A program made the translations under genes and the position numbers. A DNA stretch of 64,000 nt from G965276765 sp965276765 (GTDB lineage: Bacteria; Actinomycetota; Acidimicrobiia; Acidimicrobiales; Palsa-688), in NCBI GenBank assembly GCA_965276765.1, contig OZ255627.1, forward strand, positions 3,224,001 to 3,288,000, read 5' to 3'. A model generated the notes under the pieces. It saw only the letters and a program-made list of their open reading frames with translations. It ran no database searches and was not told the DNA's origin. Below are positions 1-8,979 of the stretch, in pieces; the stretch's first letter is position 1; each line of letters begins with the position of its first letter.

Positions 1-893
1 GCGACTTGCTGCATGTAGAGCGAGAGGAAGAAGTACATACCGAATAGGGCGGCACCGATCATCATGGCGATGCCGTTGGCGGCGGAGAGCGACCTGCGCC
101 TGAAGACGCCGAGGGGGATCAACGGATCGGCCGTCCTGGCCTCGATGGCAACGAAGAGCGCAAGCAGGGCGAACCCGATCATTAGCGTGCCGACGGTCCT
201 CGCCGAGCCCCACGGGTGGGTGTTGGTGCTGACGATCCCGTAGACGAGCACGGAAAGACCGGCCGTGACGGTCACGGCGCCGGGTAGGTCGAGACGCCGG
301 CGCTCACCTGTGGCCCTCGACTCGACAAGGAAGGGCGCGGCGAGCGCCAGCAGGGCGATCCCGATCGGCACGTTGACGAACAGCACCCAGCGCCAGTCGA
401 GCACCTGGGTCAACACGCCGCCGAGAAGCACGCCCACCGCAGCCCCACTGGCCGCCGTGGCGGACCAGGCGCCGAGGGCCCTGCGCCGTTCCTGGGGGTC
501 GGTGAAGGTGCTCGTGAGCAGGCTCAGCGTGGCCGGTGCAAGGATGGCGCCGCCGGCGCCCTGTGCAGCCCTGGCCGCGATGAGCCAGTCACCGCTCTGC
601 GCCAACCCGCCGATCAGGCTGAAGCCGGTGAAGAGGCCGAGACCGAGGAGGAAGACGCGGCGCCGGCCGAACAGGTCGGCGGCCCGGCCGCCGAGCATGA
701 GCAATCCGGCGAAGGTGAGCGTGTATGCGTTCACCACCCATTGCTGGCCGGTGACAGAGAGGCCGAGATCGTGGCGCATCTGGGGCAGGGCCACGTTGAC
801 GATCGACACGTCGAGCACCACCATGAACTGCGCTGCGCAACACACCACCAGCGTGACCCATGTGGCTGCCTGCAACTTGGATGTCTTCGTCAT
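1..893 (-). CDS. DHA2-type MFS drug efflux transporter, C-terminus cut by window edge
   Basis: This minus-strand frame is open from the ATG at 893 to base 1, so about 297 residues are visible and the C-terminal half is missing. It begins MTKTSKLQAATWVTLVV and shows the family hallmarks: LDVSIVNVALP in helix 1, the GRRRVFLLG loop-2/3 motif and a QGAGGAILAP helix-4 stretch, as in EmrB/QacA 14-helix proton antiporters. The likely role is export of drugs or other hydrophobic compounds across the inner membrane. It is divergent from a MarR regulator, and the short gap holds inverted repeats, so direct repression by that regulator is likely. The substrate cannot be read from sequence. Confidence 0.9.
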   Translation of the reverse strand, partial: MTKTSKLQAATWVTLVVCCAAQFMVVLDVSIVNVALPQMRHDLGLSVTGQQWVVNAYTLTFAGLLMLGGRAADLFGRRRVFLLGLGLFTGFSLIGGLAQSGDWLIAARAAQGAGGAILAPATLSLLTSTFTDPQERRRALGAWSATAASGAAVGVLLGGVLTQVLDWRWVLFVNVPIGIALLALAAPFLVESRATGERRRLDLPGAVTVTAGLSVLVYGIVSTNTHPWGSARTVGTLMIGFALLALFVAIEARTADPLIPLGVFRRRSLSAANGIAMMIGAALFGMYFFLSLYMQQV

Positions 894-895
894 TG

Positions 896-953
896 AGATA
901 CCTCCACTCACTGCCTTTACCTCAATATGAAGATACTCAGGGTTAAGGTATCT
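896..953. promoter_or_regulatory. Candidate MarR operator between efflux gene and regulator
   Basis: The divergent gap carries AGATACCT at 896-903 and its exact reverse complement AGGTATCT at 946-953. Related half-sites are TTTACCTC near 916-923 and AGATACTC at 931-938. This arrangement, between a MarR gene and an MFS pump, is typical of an autoregulated efflux switch. The assignment is inferred from position and symmetry only. Confidence 0.45.
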
Positions 954-1010
954 GTCAAATCTCTCAACATCAAGACGCTCAACGTCAAGGCAATGGTCGT
1001 AGGAGGTAAC

Positions 1011-1538
1011 GTGAACGGCGTGGTCGTTCATTCCCGTGGAGCTCCTACCGACCGGATCGACGAGGTCGTCGACTTCTGGAGGCGCGAGAACCCCGACGTC
1101 GACGTCACGACCAAGTGCCTCACCATGCGACTGAGGCGGGCCGCCCACCTGGTCGAGCGGGCCATGCGCCGCGAGCTGGCCAAGCTCGGCCTCGAGCAGT
1201 GGGAGGTCGACATGCTCCTCGCCCTCCGCCGGGCGGACGGGCGGAGCAGCGCCGGGACGCTCATGCGGCAAGCGCAGATCACGTCCGGCGCCATCACCAA
1301 CCGGCTCGGCCGCCTCGAGGGGCACGGCTGGATCCGGCGCGACGTCGACCCGGCCGACCGGCGCCAGGTCCTCGTGTCGCTCACGGCCGACGGGGCCAAG
1401 CGGGCCGACGAAGTGATCGCAGCCAAAAACGATGCCGAGCAGCGCCTCTACGGCGACGTGCCACGTGCCACCATCGAGCGTCTCAACCGCGACCTGCGCA
1501 CGCTCCTCGCCGCGGTGGAGCTCGAGCAACCGTCTTGA
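1011..1538 (+). CDS. MarR family transcriptional regulator
   Basis: The protein has 175 residues with a winged helix-turn-helix at about 80-130: LMRQAQITSGAITNRLGRLE as recognition region, then DPADRRQVLVSLT as the wing, the classic MarR D-x-R-D/RR pattern. The start chosen is GTG 1011, which has AGGAGGT at 1001-1007. An ATG at 927 in the same frame would add 28 low-complexity residues and run through the operator, so I reject it. It probably represses the divergent MFS pump and itself. Its stop overlaps the start of the next gene (TTGA), indicating co-translation with the LLM oxidoreductase. Confidence 0.85.
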   Translation: MNGVVVHSRGAPTDRIDEVVDFWRRENPDVDVTTKCLTMRLRRAAHLVERAMRRELAKLGLEQWEVDMLLALRRADGRSSAGTLMRQAQITSGAITNRLGRLEGHGWIRRDVDPADRRQVLVSLTADGAKRADEVIAAKNDAEQRLYGDVPRATIERLNRDLRTLLAAVELEQPS

Positions 1539-2461
1539 CGCCACCGCTGCGACCCTTCAGGTTCGGGGTCAACGTCGTCAGCCCCATCGGGTCGAGGACG
1601 GCCTGGCAGGAGCGGGCCCGTCGGATCGAGGGCGACGGGTGGTCGACCCTGCTCGTCCCCGACCATCTGGGACTGTCCAGCGCCTTCGCCCCCCTGGTGA
1701 GCGCAGCCGATGTCACGACCTCGTTGCGCGTCGGGACGTTGGTCGTCAACAACGACTTTCACCGGCCGCTGCGCCTCGCGCAGGAGGCGGCGACGGTCGA
1801 CCTGCTGACCGACGGTCGCCTCGAGCTCGGGCTCGGGTCGGGGTGGGCCAGGCCGGAGTACGAGGTGCTTGGCGTCACCTACGACCGGCCGCAGGCGCGA
1901 GCCCACCGCCTTGCCGATGCCGTCAGGGTTATGAAGCAGGCGTGGGCGGGACAACCGGCCCTCGATATGGGCAGCGACGAGACTTCGCCCGCCGTGCCCC
2001 GACCGGCGCAGCGACCGCATCCTCCCCTGCTGATCGGCGGCCACGGCGACACGATCCTCACGCTGGCGGCGGAGGAGGCCGACATGATCGGGTTCACCGG
2101 CCTCACCTGGCAAGGGGACCGGCTGCAGCCGACCGGCGCCAGCGTGGACGCCTTCGCCGAGAGGGTCGCCTTCGTTCGCTCCCGTGCCGGTGACCGCTTC
2201 GATCGCCTCGAGCTGAACGTGCTCGTGCAGACCGCCACCGTTGGCGATCAGGCGGGCGTAGCGGTGGAGCGGGTGGCCAGCGACCTCGGAGCACCCGCCG
2301 ACCTCGTGCGCTCGAGCCCCCTCACCCTGCTGGGCTCCCGTCGGGAGGTCGTCGAGAAGGTGCTCCGCCTCCGAGAGGAGCTCGGACTCTCCTACTTCGT
2401 CGTCTTCGACACCGCGCTCGATGACATGGCCCCGGTGATCGCCGAGCTCGCCGGGCGCTGA
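1535..2461 (+). CDS. LLM-class (F420-type) flavin/deazaflavin-dependent oxidoreductase
   Basis: The product has 308 residues and a luciferase-like TIM-barrel pattern: FRFGVNVVSP at the N-terminus, GTLVVNNDFHRPLRLAQE, LTDGRLELGLGSGW and the C-terminal SRREVVEKVLRLREE segment. It resembles the actinobacterial F420-dependent subfamily that lacks a dedicated reductase partner; the substrate is unknown. Homology starts right after the MarR stop, so I use TTG 1535, which overlaps the TGA of the regulator. The same open frame extends upstream to 1115, but that part is an antisense-like shadow of the marR gene. Coupling to MarR and the pump suggests a xenobiotic-response unit. Confidence 0.85.
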   Translation: MTPPLRPFRFGVNVVSPIGSRTAWQERARRIEGDGWSTLLVPDHLGLSSAFAPLVSAADVTTSLRVGTLVVNNDFHRPLRLAQEAATVDLLTDGRLELGLGSGWARPEYEVLGVTYDRPQARAHRLADAVRVMKQAWAGQPALDMGSDETSPAVPRPAQRPHPPLLIGGHGDTILTLAAEEADMIGFTGLTWQGDRLQPTGASVDAFAERVAFVRSRAGDRFDRLELNVLVQTATVGDQAGVAVERVASDLGAPADLVRSSPLTLLGSRREVVEKVLRLREELGLSYFVVFDTALDDMAPVIAELAGR

Positions 2462-2468
2462 GCTTCGC

Positions 2469-3137
2469 TCATGCCGGCGCCTGGACCTCCATCTCCTTCA
2501 CGTCGGTCGGCACGGCGATCTCGGCGCCGGAGGCAGCGACGATCTCGGCGGCGGTGATACCGGGCGCCCGTTCCCGCAGCAGGAGCCCCTCCGGGCCGAC
2601 GTCGATGACGGCTAGGTCGGTGATGATGCGATGGACGACCGCGCGGCCGGTCAGCGGCAACGAGCACTCCGACACGATCTTGGGGCTGCCATCACGTGCT
2701 ACGTGCTCCATGAGCACGATCACCCTCCTGGCCCCGTGGACGAGATCCATCGCCCCACCCATCCCCTTGACCATCTTGCCCGGGATCATCCAGTTGGCCA
2801 GGTCTCCCCGGGCGGAGACCTCCATGGCGCCGAGGATGGCGGCGTCGATGTGGCCACCCCGGATCATCCCGAAGGACAGAGCGGAATCGAAGTACGAGGC
2901 ACCGGATCGTACGGTCACGGTCTCCTTGCCGGCGTTGATCAGGTCGGCGTCCTCGGCGCCGGCCCGCGGATAGGGACCAACCCCGAGGATGCCGTTTTCA
3001 CTCTGCATCACGACGTCTACCCCGGGAGGAAGAAAGCTCGGCACCAGCGTGGGCAGCCCGATACCGAGGTTGACGTACTCCCCGTTGACCAGCTCGGCCG
3101 CCGCCCTGGTCGCCATCTGCTCACGGGTGAGACTCAC
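2469..3137 (-). CDS. scoB: 3-oxoacid CoA-transferase subunit B
   Basis: The 222-residue beta subunit of a family I CoA-transferase moves CoA from succinyl-CoA to a 3-oxoacid such as acetoacetate. The catalytic glutamate lies in the QSENGILG motif near residue 47, and YVNLGIGLPTLV and GGAMDLVHGARRVIVLMEH are also typical. The start is GTG 3137, whose GTGA overlaps the TGA stop of scoA, so the two subunits are translationally coupled. Length matches the family. The preferred acid (acetoacetate, 3-oxoadipate or another) cannot be told apart here. Confidence 0.92.
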   Translation of the reverse strand: MSLTREQMATRAAAELVNGEYVNLGIGLPTLVPSFLPPGVDVVMQSENGILGVGPYPRAGAEDADLINAGKETVTVRSGASYFDSALSFGMIRGGHIDAAILGAMEVSARGDLANWMIPGKMVKGMGGAMDLVHGARRVIVLMEHVARDGSPKIVSECSLPLTGRAVVHRIITDLAVIDVGPEGLLLRERAPGITAAEIVAASGAEIAVPTDVKEMEVQAPA

Positions 3138-3925
3138 AGCACCGACTCCTGTGCGGCCCTGACCGTGCGTTTCTCCACCCTCTTCTCGTCGTCGGCGCCG
3201 ACCTCGACGACTCGTTGGACGAACACCCCCGGCGTCTCGACCTCGCCCGGGTCTATCTCGCCCGGCTCGACCAGCTGCTCGACCTCGGCGATGGTCACGC
3301 GACCGGCCATGGCGCACAGCGGGTTGAAGTTGCGGGCGCTCTCCCGGTACACGAGGTTGCCCTGCCGGTCGCCCTTCCAGGCCCGCACGAGCCCGATGTC
3401 GCAGACGATGGCCGTCTCGAGGACATAGTCGAGCGGTTGGCCGAGAACGTCGAAACGCCTGGTCTCCTTGGCCGGCGACGCCAGGGCGACACTGCCGTCG
3501 GCCGAGTGCCGCCAAGGGATCCCACCCTCGGCGACGGGAGTGCCGGCACCGGTCGCGGTGTAGAAGGCCGGGATCCCGCAGCCGCCGGCCCGTAGCCGCT
3601 CGGCCAGCGTTCCCTGCGGGACCAGCTCCACCTCGATCTCGCCGGTGAGGTATTGGCGGGCGAACTCCCTGTTCTCGCCGACGTAGGAGGCCGTGATGCG
3701 GGCAATCCGGTGATCGGCGAGAAGGATGCCGAGACCCCAGTCGTCGACGCCGCAGTTGTTGGATACGACCCGAAGTTCTTCGGCGCCGGAGCGATGGATG
3801 GCGCCGATGAGCGTGCTCGGTATCCCGCAGAGACCGAAGCCGCCGACGGCCATCGACGCTCCTATCCCGATATCGGCGACGGCATCGTCGGGCGATGCGA
3901 CCACCTTGTCGAGGCCAAGCGCCAC
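3134..3925 (-). CDS. scoA: 3-oxoacid CoA-transferase subunit A
   Basis: The 263-residue alpha subunit carries the glycine-rich CoA-binding sequence MAVGGFGLCGIPSTLIGAI near residue 25 and the later GTLAERLRAGGCGIPAFYTATG segment of the family. GTG 3925 is preferred because GGGAAGGGGG lies about 8 nt upstream and homology begins directly after it (LGLDKVVASPDDAV). It forms an operon with scoB, with a 4-nt overlap. The 252-bp gap to the divergent methyltransferase gene at 4178 contains no ORF I can support. Confidence 0.92.
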   Translation of the reverse strand: MALGLDKVVASPDDAVADIGIGASMAVGGFGLCGIPSTLIGAIHRSGAEELRVVSNNCGVDDWGLGILLADHRIARITASYVGENREFARQYLTGEIEVELVPQGTLAERLRAGGCGIPAFYTATGAGTPVAEGGIPWRHSADGSVALASPAKETRRFDVLGQPLDYVLETAIVCDIGLVRAWKGDRQGNLVYRESARNFNPLCAMAGRVTIAEVEQLVEPGEIDPGEVETPGVFVQRVVEVGADDEKRVEKRTVRAAQESVL

Positions 3926-4177
3926 GAGGCACGCCCCCTTCCCGGACCGCGGTCCGACTCGAACGGGGTCACCGTAGCCCAGCGACTTCGGCCCGCTGCG
4001 AGCTCGACGACCGGGTCCGGCGGCGGGTGTGTCGCTCGGATCCTGCCGACCCGGCTCTTCCCCCGAGAACCAGCGGCCGGCACGACCCGAGCGCCCCCTC
4101 GTTGCCTCCAACCCTACGTGGCATCCGTCACTTCGGCAAGGGTGCTGAGCGAGGGGCGAAACGGGTACGGAACCGCC

Positions 4178-4975
4178 ATGGCAACCACGTGGGACCCGGC
4201 CGCCTACCTCGCCTTCGCCGGGCACAGGGAACGCCCCTTCGACGAGCTCGTCGCTCGGATCCCTCTCGACGCACCGCGCCGCGTGATCGACCTCGGCTGC
4301 GGGCCGGGCACCGCCACCGCGCGCCTCGCCCTGCGATGGCCGGACGCGCTCGTCGTCGGCGTCGACAGCTCGCCCCAGATGATCCGGGATGCCACCACGC
4401 GCTCGGTCGCCGGCCGGCTTCGATTCGAGGCCGGCGACGCCAGGCAATGGACGCCGGACGGTCCGGTCGACGTCGTCGTGTCCAACGCCATGCTCCAGTG
4501 GGTCCCGGGCCACGAGGATCTGCTGCGGAAGCTGGCCGGTTGGCTCACTCCGGGAGGCGTTCTCGCCTTTCAGGTGCCGGCCAACTTCGACCACCCCATT
4601 CACACCGAGCTGCGTCGGCTGGTGGCCTCGGGTCGCTGGGAGATTCCGTCCGACGGCCTCCTGAGGGAGGCTCCCGTCCTCGAGCCGTCGGGCTATCTCG
4701 AGCTCCTGCTCGGCCTCGGCGTTGAGGCTGACGTGTGGGAGACCACCTATCTGCAAGTGCTCATGGGCCCCGACGCCGTGCTCGAGTGGGCCCGCGGCAC
4801 CGCCCTCAGACCGGTGCTCGACGCCCTGCTGTCGGGGGATACGGCATCGGGAGATACTGAGGCGTTTCTGGCCGAGTACGGCGCCGCCCTGCGCTCGGCC
4901 TACCCGACGGACGGCGCCGGCAGGACCGTGTTTCCCTTCCGGCGTATCTTTGCCGTGGCCAGACGGCCGTCTTGA
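4178..4975 (+). CDS. tam: Trans-aconitate 2-methyltransferase-like SAM methyltransferase
   Basis: The product has 265 residues and a class I SAM fold: VIDLGCGPGTATARLA (motif I, near 36-50), VVGVDSSPQMI (motif II), VDVVVSNAMLQWVPGHEDLL (motif IV) and LTPGGVLAFQVPANFDHP. The order WDPAAYLAFAGHRERPFDELVARI at the N-terminus is characteristic of Tam, which methylates trans-aconitate, an inhibitory by-product of the TCA cycle. ATG 4178 follows a near-consensus -10 (TACGGA) by 6 nt and has no ribosome-binding site, so it may be leaderless. It is divergent from scoA. Confidence 0.85.
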   Translation: MATTWDPAAYLAFAGHRERPFDELVARIPLDAPRRVIDLGCGPGTATARLALRWPDALVVGVDSSPQMIRDATTRSVAGRLRFEAGDARQWTPDGPVDVVVSNAMLQWVPGHEDLLRKLAGWLTPGGVLAFQVPANFDHPIHTELRRLVASGRWEIPSDGLLREAPVLEPSGYLELLLGLGVEADVWETTYLQVLMGPDAVLEWARGTALRPVLDALLSGDTASGDTEAFLAEYGAALRSAYPTDGAGRTVFPFRRIFAVARRPS

Positions 4976-5110
4976 AAGCGAGGGCCCGCCGGGTTGCGCT
5001 CGTTGGTCCCCGCCCCCGGTGGCGGGATATCGTGACGGTGAACGCGGCTGGCGCTTGAGGCCGGTGGTACAGGTCGCCGAGCCGAGCCGCAGCAAACGAG
5101 GTGATCGCAT

Positions 5111-5641
5111 TTGAGCGTCCGGGGAGTGGTCAAGCGGCTGTCAACGCTTGCGACGTCCGTGATTCTCGTCTCGGCCGCCGTCTCCACGGCCGCGTTCGCC
5201 TCCGAGTCGGCGCCGGCCGCCGTGCCGGCCTGCTCGACCTCGTCGCTTCGGCTGATCCTCGGGCCGGTCGGCGGCGCCCGAGGCCACGGGTATGCCGTCT
5301 ATGATCTGACCAACGCCTCGCGGGGCACCTGCAGCCTCGATGGGTTCCCCCGGATCGGTCTGCTCCGCCCGGACGGCCGGCCGATCGAGGTGCGGACGAC
5401 CACGACGACCCGTCACGGGACCGTGTCGCCGGCCGTCTCGGCCCGCCGGGTACGGCTCGGGCCGGGGTCGACGGCGTCGTTTTGGATGGAGTGGGCGGAC
5501 CGGGCCGGCCGACTGAGGGGATCCCTGCGTGTCACCCCGCCGGGGCAGAGACGAGCGATCGAAATTCGCAACCGATACGTGGATCTGGACGTCGGGAAGG
5601 TGACGGTCTCGCCGGTGACCACCCGGATGCTCACTCGGTAG
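5111..5641 (+). CDS. Secreted DUF4232 domain protein
   Basis: The product has 176 residues with a Sec signal peptide (positive VRGVVKRL, hydrophobic LATSVILVSAAVSTAAF, cut near AFASES). The mature part has the DUF4232 pattern: an early Cys (PACSTSSL), a Cys in TCSLDGFPRIGLL and a late LGPGSTASFWMEWAD strand. The family is common in actinobacterial cell envelopes and its function is unknown. TTG 5111 is chosen because GAGGTGAT lies just upstream. It is followed after 2 nt by a response-regulator gene. Confidence 0.75.
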   Translation: MSVRGVVKRLSTLATSVILVSAAVSTAAFASESAPAAVPACSTSSLRLILGPVGGARGHGYAVYDLTNASRGTCSLDGFPRIGLLRPDGRPIEVRTTTTTRHGTVSPAVSARRVRLGPGSTASFWMEWADRAGRLRGSLRVTPPGQRRAIEIRNRYVDLDVGKVTVSPVTTRMLTR

Positions 5642-5643
5642 TG

Positions 5644-6309
5644 ATGGCGTCCGCCGAATCGCGTCCACGGGTCTTCCTCGTCGACGACCACCATCTCTTT
5701 CGCGCCGGCGTGCGCAGCGAGCTCGGTGACGCCGTCGACGTCGTCGGTGAGGCCGACGATGTCGGTCCCGCCATCGAGTTGATCGGCGAGCGCCAACCAG
5801 ACGTGGTTCTCCTCGACGTTCACCTCGTCTCGGGGGGAGGCCAGGACGTCGTGGAGGCGATCAAGCCGCTCTACCCCGACATTCGCTTTCTCGCCCTTTC
5901 GGTGTCCGACTCGCCCGAGGACGTGATCGCCGTCATACGAGCCGGCGCCAGGGGATACGTGACCAAGGCGATCTCAGGACCCGACCTCGTCGACGCAGTG
6001 CGCAGGGTGGCCGGAGGAGACACGGTCTTCTCGCCGCGGCTGGCCGGCTTCGTGCTCGACGCCTTCGCGGCCATGCCCGACCTCGCCGGCGGGCGCCCTT
6101 CGGTCGATCCCGATCTCGATCAGCTCTCCCCGCGGGAGCGGGAGGTCCTCCGACTGATCGCCAGGGGGTACACCTACAAAGAGGTCGGCGTCGAGCTGAG
6201 AATCGCCGCCAAGACGGTGGAGAGCCACGTGTCGGCCGTCCTGCGCAAGCTCCAGCTATCGAGCCGGCACCAGCTGGCGAGGTGGGCGACGGACCGCCGG
6301 TTGGTCTGA
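5644..6309 (+). CDS. NarL/FixJ family response regulator
   Basis: The product has 221 residues. The receiver domain has the acidic pair in FLVDDHHLF, the phospho-acceptor Asp in VVLLDVHL near residue 58 and the conserved Lys in GYVTKA near 109. The C-terminal LuxR-type HTH (LSPREREVLRLIARGYTYKEV, then KTVESHVSAVLRKL) spans about 155-205. No histidine kinase gene is adjacent, so it is an orphan in this window. GTG 5641 directly before ATG 5644 is an equally possible start. Confidence 0.9.
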   Translation: MASAESRPRVFLVDDHHLFRAGVRSELGDAVDVVGEADDVGPAIELIGERQPDVVLLDVHLVSGGGQDVVEAIKPLYPDIRFLALSVSDSPEDVIAVIRAGARGYVTKAISGPDLVDAVRRVAGGDTVFSPRLAGFVLDAFAAMPDLAGGRPSVDPDLDQLSPREREVLRLIARGYTYKEVGVELRIAAKTVESHVSAVLRKLQLSSRHQLARWATDRRLV

Positions 6310-6346
6310 CTCGACCGTCGGGTGGCCCGACCTCCTCGGATGTGAT

Positions 6347-6368
6347 CGAACGTATGTTCGTCTAGGCT
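6347..6368 (+). promoter_or_regulatory. LexA (SOS) box and leaderless -10 of imuA'-imuB
   Basis: CGAACGTATGTTCG at 6347-6360 is a perfect palindrome of the actinobacterial/Bacillus LexA box (CGAAC-N4-GTTCG). Two nucleotides later comes TAGGCT (6363-6368), and exactly 6 nt after that the GTG start at 6375. This is the TANNNT-N6-start geometry of a leaderless promoter, with the repressor site covering the spacer/-35 area. Confidence 0.85.
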
Positions 6369-6374
6369 GAGGGT

Positions 6375-7154
6375 GTGGGCGGTACAGAGCGTTCAGCCTT
6401 AGCCGGGATCGGGCCGGATGGCGGGATCCGGTCAGATGGTGGGCCGCGCCGGGCCCTTTCGCTCGCGGCGATGGTGGGAAGTCCCGTCGTTCTCGCCCGT
6501 GAGCGGCTGATCGAGGTCCCCGTCCCTCTCGCCGGGATGCTGCCTGAGGGAGGGCTGCGGCGGGGGAGCACCCTGACCCTGGCGGCCCGAAGCGGTACCG
6601 GGTGCACGTCTCTTGCCCTGGCCCTCACGGTGCCTGCCACCGGGTCGGGGTCCTGGGTCGCCGCCGTCGGTCTTCCTTCCCTCGGGCTCGTCGCCGCAGC
6701 ACAACTCGGTGCCGCCCTCGACCGTCTGGCTCTCGTCCCGGCGCCGGGATCTCAGTGGCCGGTGGTGGTCGCAGCGCTGATCGAGAGCGTCGACGTGGTG
6801 CTGCTCGCCCCCGAGGGGCCGGTGGCACCGGCTACGGCCCGTCGGTTGAGCGCCAAGGCCCGTGAACGCGGCGCCGTGTTGGTGGCGCTCCAACCGGCCG
6901 GCGTTCGTTCTTCCCGCTGGCCGGAGACGGCCGACCTCCACCTCGCCGTCAGCGATGCCCGTTGGGAGGGGCTCGCCCACGGGGCTGGGCATCTGCGCTC
7001 TCGGGTTGTCGACGTGGTCATATCGGGTCGAAGGGCCGCTTCCCGTTCCCGCACCTGGCGGGTCTGGCTTCCCGGCCCCGATGGGCGAGTCGCGGCCGCC
7101 CCCTTCGATGTCGCCGGGTCGACAGGACCCGACAGGGCGTCACTCGTGGGATGA
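6375..7154 (+). CDS. imuA': Mutasome accessory protein ImuA' (RecA-like fold)
   Basis: The 259-residue product has the layout of actinobacterial ImuA': a RecA-like core with LPEGGLRRGSTLTLAARSGTGCTSLALAL as a degenerate P-loop region, then a WPVVVAALIESVDVVLLAPEGPVAPATARRL stretch. In mycobacteria ImuA' and ImuB recruit the error-prone polymerase DnaE2 to damaged DNA during the SOS response. GTG 6375 is fixed by the leaderless promoter. It overlaps imuB by ATGA, so the two are co-translated. The P-loop lacks the usual GK(S/T), so ATP binding is doubtful. Confidence 0.8.
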   Translation: MGGTERSALAGIGPDGGIRSDGGPRRALSLAAMVGSPVVLARERLIEVPVPLAGMLPEGGLRRGSTLTLAARSGTGCTSLALALTVPATGSGSWVAAVGLPSLGLVAAAQLGAALDRLALVPAPGSQWPVVVAALIESVDVVLLAPEGPVAPATARRLSAKARERGAVLVALQPAGVRSSRWPETADLHLAVSDARWEGLAHGAGHLRSRVVDVVISGRRAASRSRTWRVWLPGPDGRVAAAPFDVAGSTGPDRASLVG

Positions 7155-8860
7155 CAGGCGGTGAGATGACGGGGCCGTGGGAGGAAAGGGCCGGGCTTCG
7201 GACATTGGTGGTCTTGTGCCCCGACTGGCCCGTGGTCGCTTCGGGGGTCCCGTCCCAGTCGATGGCGGTGGTGGTGGAGGCCAACCGTGTCATCGCCTGC
7301 TCCCCTTCGGCTCGCGCCGAGGGAGTCCGGCGGGGGTTGCGCCGGCGTGAGGCCCAGGCCCGCTGCCCCGGCCTCGAGGTCATCAAGGTCGACCAGGGAC
7401 GCGACGCCCGTGCCTTCGAGCCTGTGGTTGCCGCCATCGAGTCCTTCACCCCTGGGATCGAGGTCGTCCGTCCCGGGGTGGTGGCGCTCGGCACCCGCGG
7501 CCCCTCCCGGTATTTCGGTGGGGATCTGGCCTTCGCGGTCAAGGTGGCGACGGCGGTCGACGCCGAGATCTCCCGAATGGCGCCGGGAGCGCTGCGCTGC
7601 CGGGTGGGTGTCGCCGACGGGTGTTTTCCTGCCGAGCAGGCGGCCAGGGGGCACGGCGAGAGGATCCTGGTCGTCGGTCCCGGTCGCAGCGCCGCCTTCG
7701 TCGCCCCGTTGCCGGTGTCGGCCCTGCCGTTCCCCGACCTGGCCGGCCTCCTCGGCCGCCTCGGGGTGCGGACCCTCGGCGATCTGGCCGCCCTGCCTGC
7801 CTCTTCGGTGCTCGCCCGTTTCGGTCTCGAGGGAGAGGAGGCCCACAGACTGGCCCGGGGAGTGGACCAGCGTTCGCTCGCGGCCAGGACCCCGCCTCCC
7901 GACCTGGCGGTGAGCGCCGAGCTCGACCCGCCGGCCGACCGGGTCGATACCGCCGCCTTCGTGGCCAAGTCCCTGGCCGACCGGCTTCACGAAGGTTTGG
8001 CCACCCTCGGGCTGGCGTGCACCCGGGTGGCCATCGAAGCCGAGACGGAGCACGGCGAGCGCCTGGGCCGACTGTGGCGCCATGACGGCGCGCTGAGCGC
8101 CGGAGCGATCGCCGAGCGGGTTCGCTGGCAGCTCGACGGTTGGCTCACCCGTGGGGGTATCTCGGGGGGAATCACGCTCCTGCGCCTCGTCCCCGACGAG
8201 GTACGTCCGGATGTCGGGCGCCAGCTCGGCTTCTGGGGGGCTCAGAGCGGAGACGAAGGGATCGGCCGCACCCTGGCCCGCCTGCAGGGAATGCTCGGCC
8301 CCGAAGGCGTGGTCACCGCCGTGCTGGGAGGAGGCCGTGACCCCATCGAGGCGGTCAGGCTCGTACCGTGGGGGGACGTACGCGAGCCGGCCCGGCCCGG
8401 TATTCCACCGCTTACGGCGCGGCCACACGATGATGGGCCGGGGCCGGGGCCGTCCGGGCGCGCCGCATCACGAGGGAAGCGGTCGGGTGGGGCCGGCGTG
8501 CGCAGGACGGGCAGGGGCAGGGAGACCCCGGTGGAGGTGCCACCGTGGCCGGGACGGCTTCCAGGGCCGGCGCCCGCCATGATCCATCGCCCACCGCTCG
8601 GCGCCGAGGTACGAGATGGTCGTGGTGATGCCGTCACCGTCTCCGGTCGGGGAACGGTGAGTGCGGCACCCGCCGAGGTTTCCTTGGACGGCGGTCCCTG
8701 GTGGAACGTTGAAGGGTGGGCAGGCCCCTGGCCGGTCGAGGAACGATGGTGGGACGGCGGTCGGCGTCGGGCCAGGTTCCAAGTGGTCGCCGCTGGCGGT
8801 GCTGCCCACCTGCTGACCCGCGAGGCGGGAGCCTGGTGGGTCGAGGCGACCTATGACTGA
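7151..8860 (+). CDS. imuB: ImuB, inactive Y-family polymerase homologue of the mutasome
   Basis: The product has 569 residues. The N-terminal half follows the Y-family (DinB/UmuC) fold: ARAEGVRRGLRRREAQARCPGLEV, FPDLAGLLGRLGVRTLGDLAALP (HhH region) and the little-finger region. The catalytic carboxylates of true polymerases (first-motif Asp and SIDE) are absent; CPDWPV and GIEVVRPGVVALGTRGPSRYFG sit there instead, as in ImuB. QLGFWG near residue 358 resembles the beta-clamp binding motif described for mycobacterial ImuB. The C-terminus adds about 150 residues ending in a Trp-rich segment. The start overlaps imuA' (ATGA); ATG 7166 is an alternative. Confidence 0.88.
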   Translation: MTGGEMTGPWEERAGLRTLVVLCPDWPVVASGVPSQSMAVVVEANRVIACSPSARAEGVRRGLRRREAQARCPGLEVIKVDQGRDARAFEPVVAAIESFTPGIEVVRPGVVALGTRGPSRYFGGDLAFAVKVATAVDAEISRMAPGALRCRVGVADGCFPAEQAARGHGERILVVGPGRSAAFVAPLPVSALPFPDLAGLLGRLGVRTLGDLAALPASSVLARFGLEGEEAHRLARGVDQRSLAARTPPPDLAVSAELDPPADRVDTAAFVAKSLADRLHEGLATLGLACTRVAIEAETEHGERLGRLWRHDGALSAGAIAERVRWQLDGWLTRGGISGGITLLRLVPDEVRPDVGRQLGFWGAQSGDEGIGRTLARLQGMLGPEGVVTAVLGGGRDPIEAVRLVPWGDVREPARPGIPPLTARPHDDGPGPGPSGRAASRGKRSGGAGVRRTGRGRETPVEVPPWPGRLPGPAPAMIHRPPLGAEVRDGRGDAVTVSGRGTVSAAPAEVSLDGGPWWNVEGWAGPWPVEERWWDGGRRRARFQVVAAGGAAHLLTREAGAWWVEATYD

Positions 8861-8883
8861 AGCGATGGCTGCCTTCCCTGCTC

Positions 8884-8927
8884 GGTCGACCCCTTGCGCC
8901 GGTCGACCCCTGCGCCGGTCGACGGTT
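8884..8927. repeat. Short tandem repeat, GGTCGACCCC(T)TGCGCC
   Basis: Two and a half units of 16-17 bp (GGTCGACCCCTTGCGCC, then a copy lacking one T, then GGTCGACGG) lie between imuB and the lipoprotein gene. No function is evident. Confidence 0.6.
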
Positions 8928-8979
8928 CCGGCGGGCCCCGCTCTGCGTACAATTCGGACGAGCGAGACAAGGAGCCGAG

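Noticed and set aside
265..930. Plus-strand ORF of 221 codons at the window start
   Set aside because: It is antisense to the MFS transporter gene; the product is Arg/Pro/Ala-rich without domains, as usual for shadow frames in high-GC DNA.
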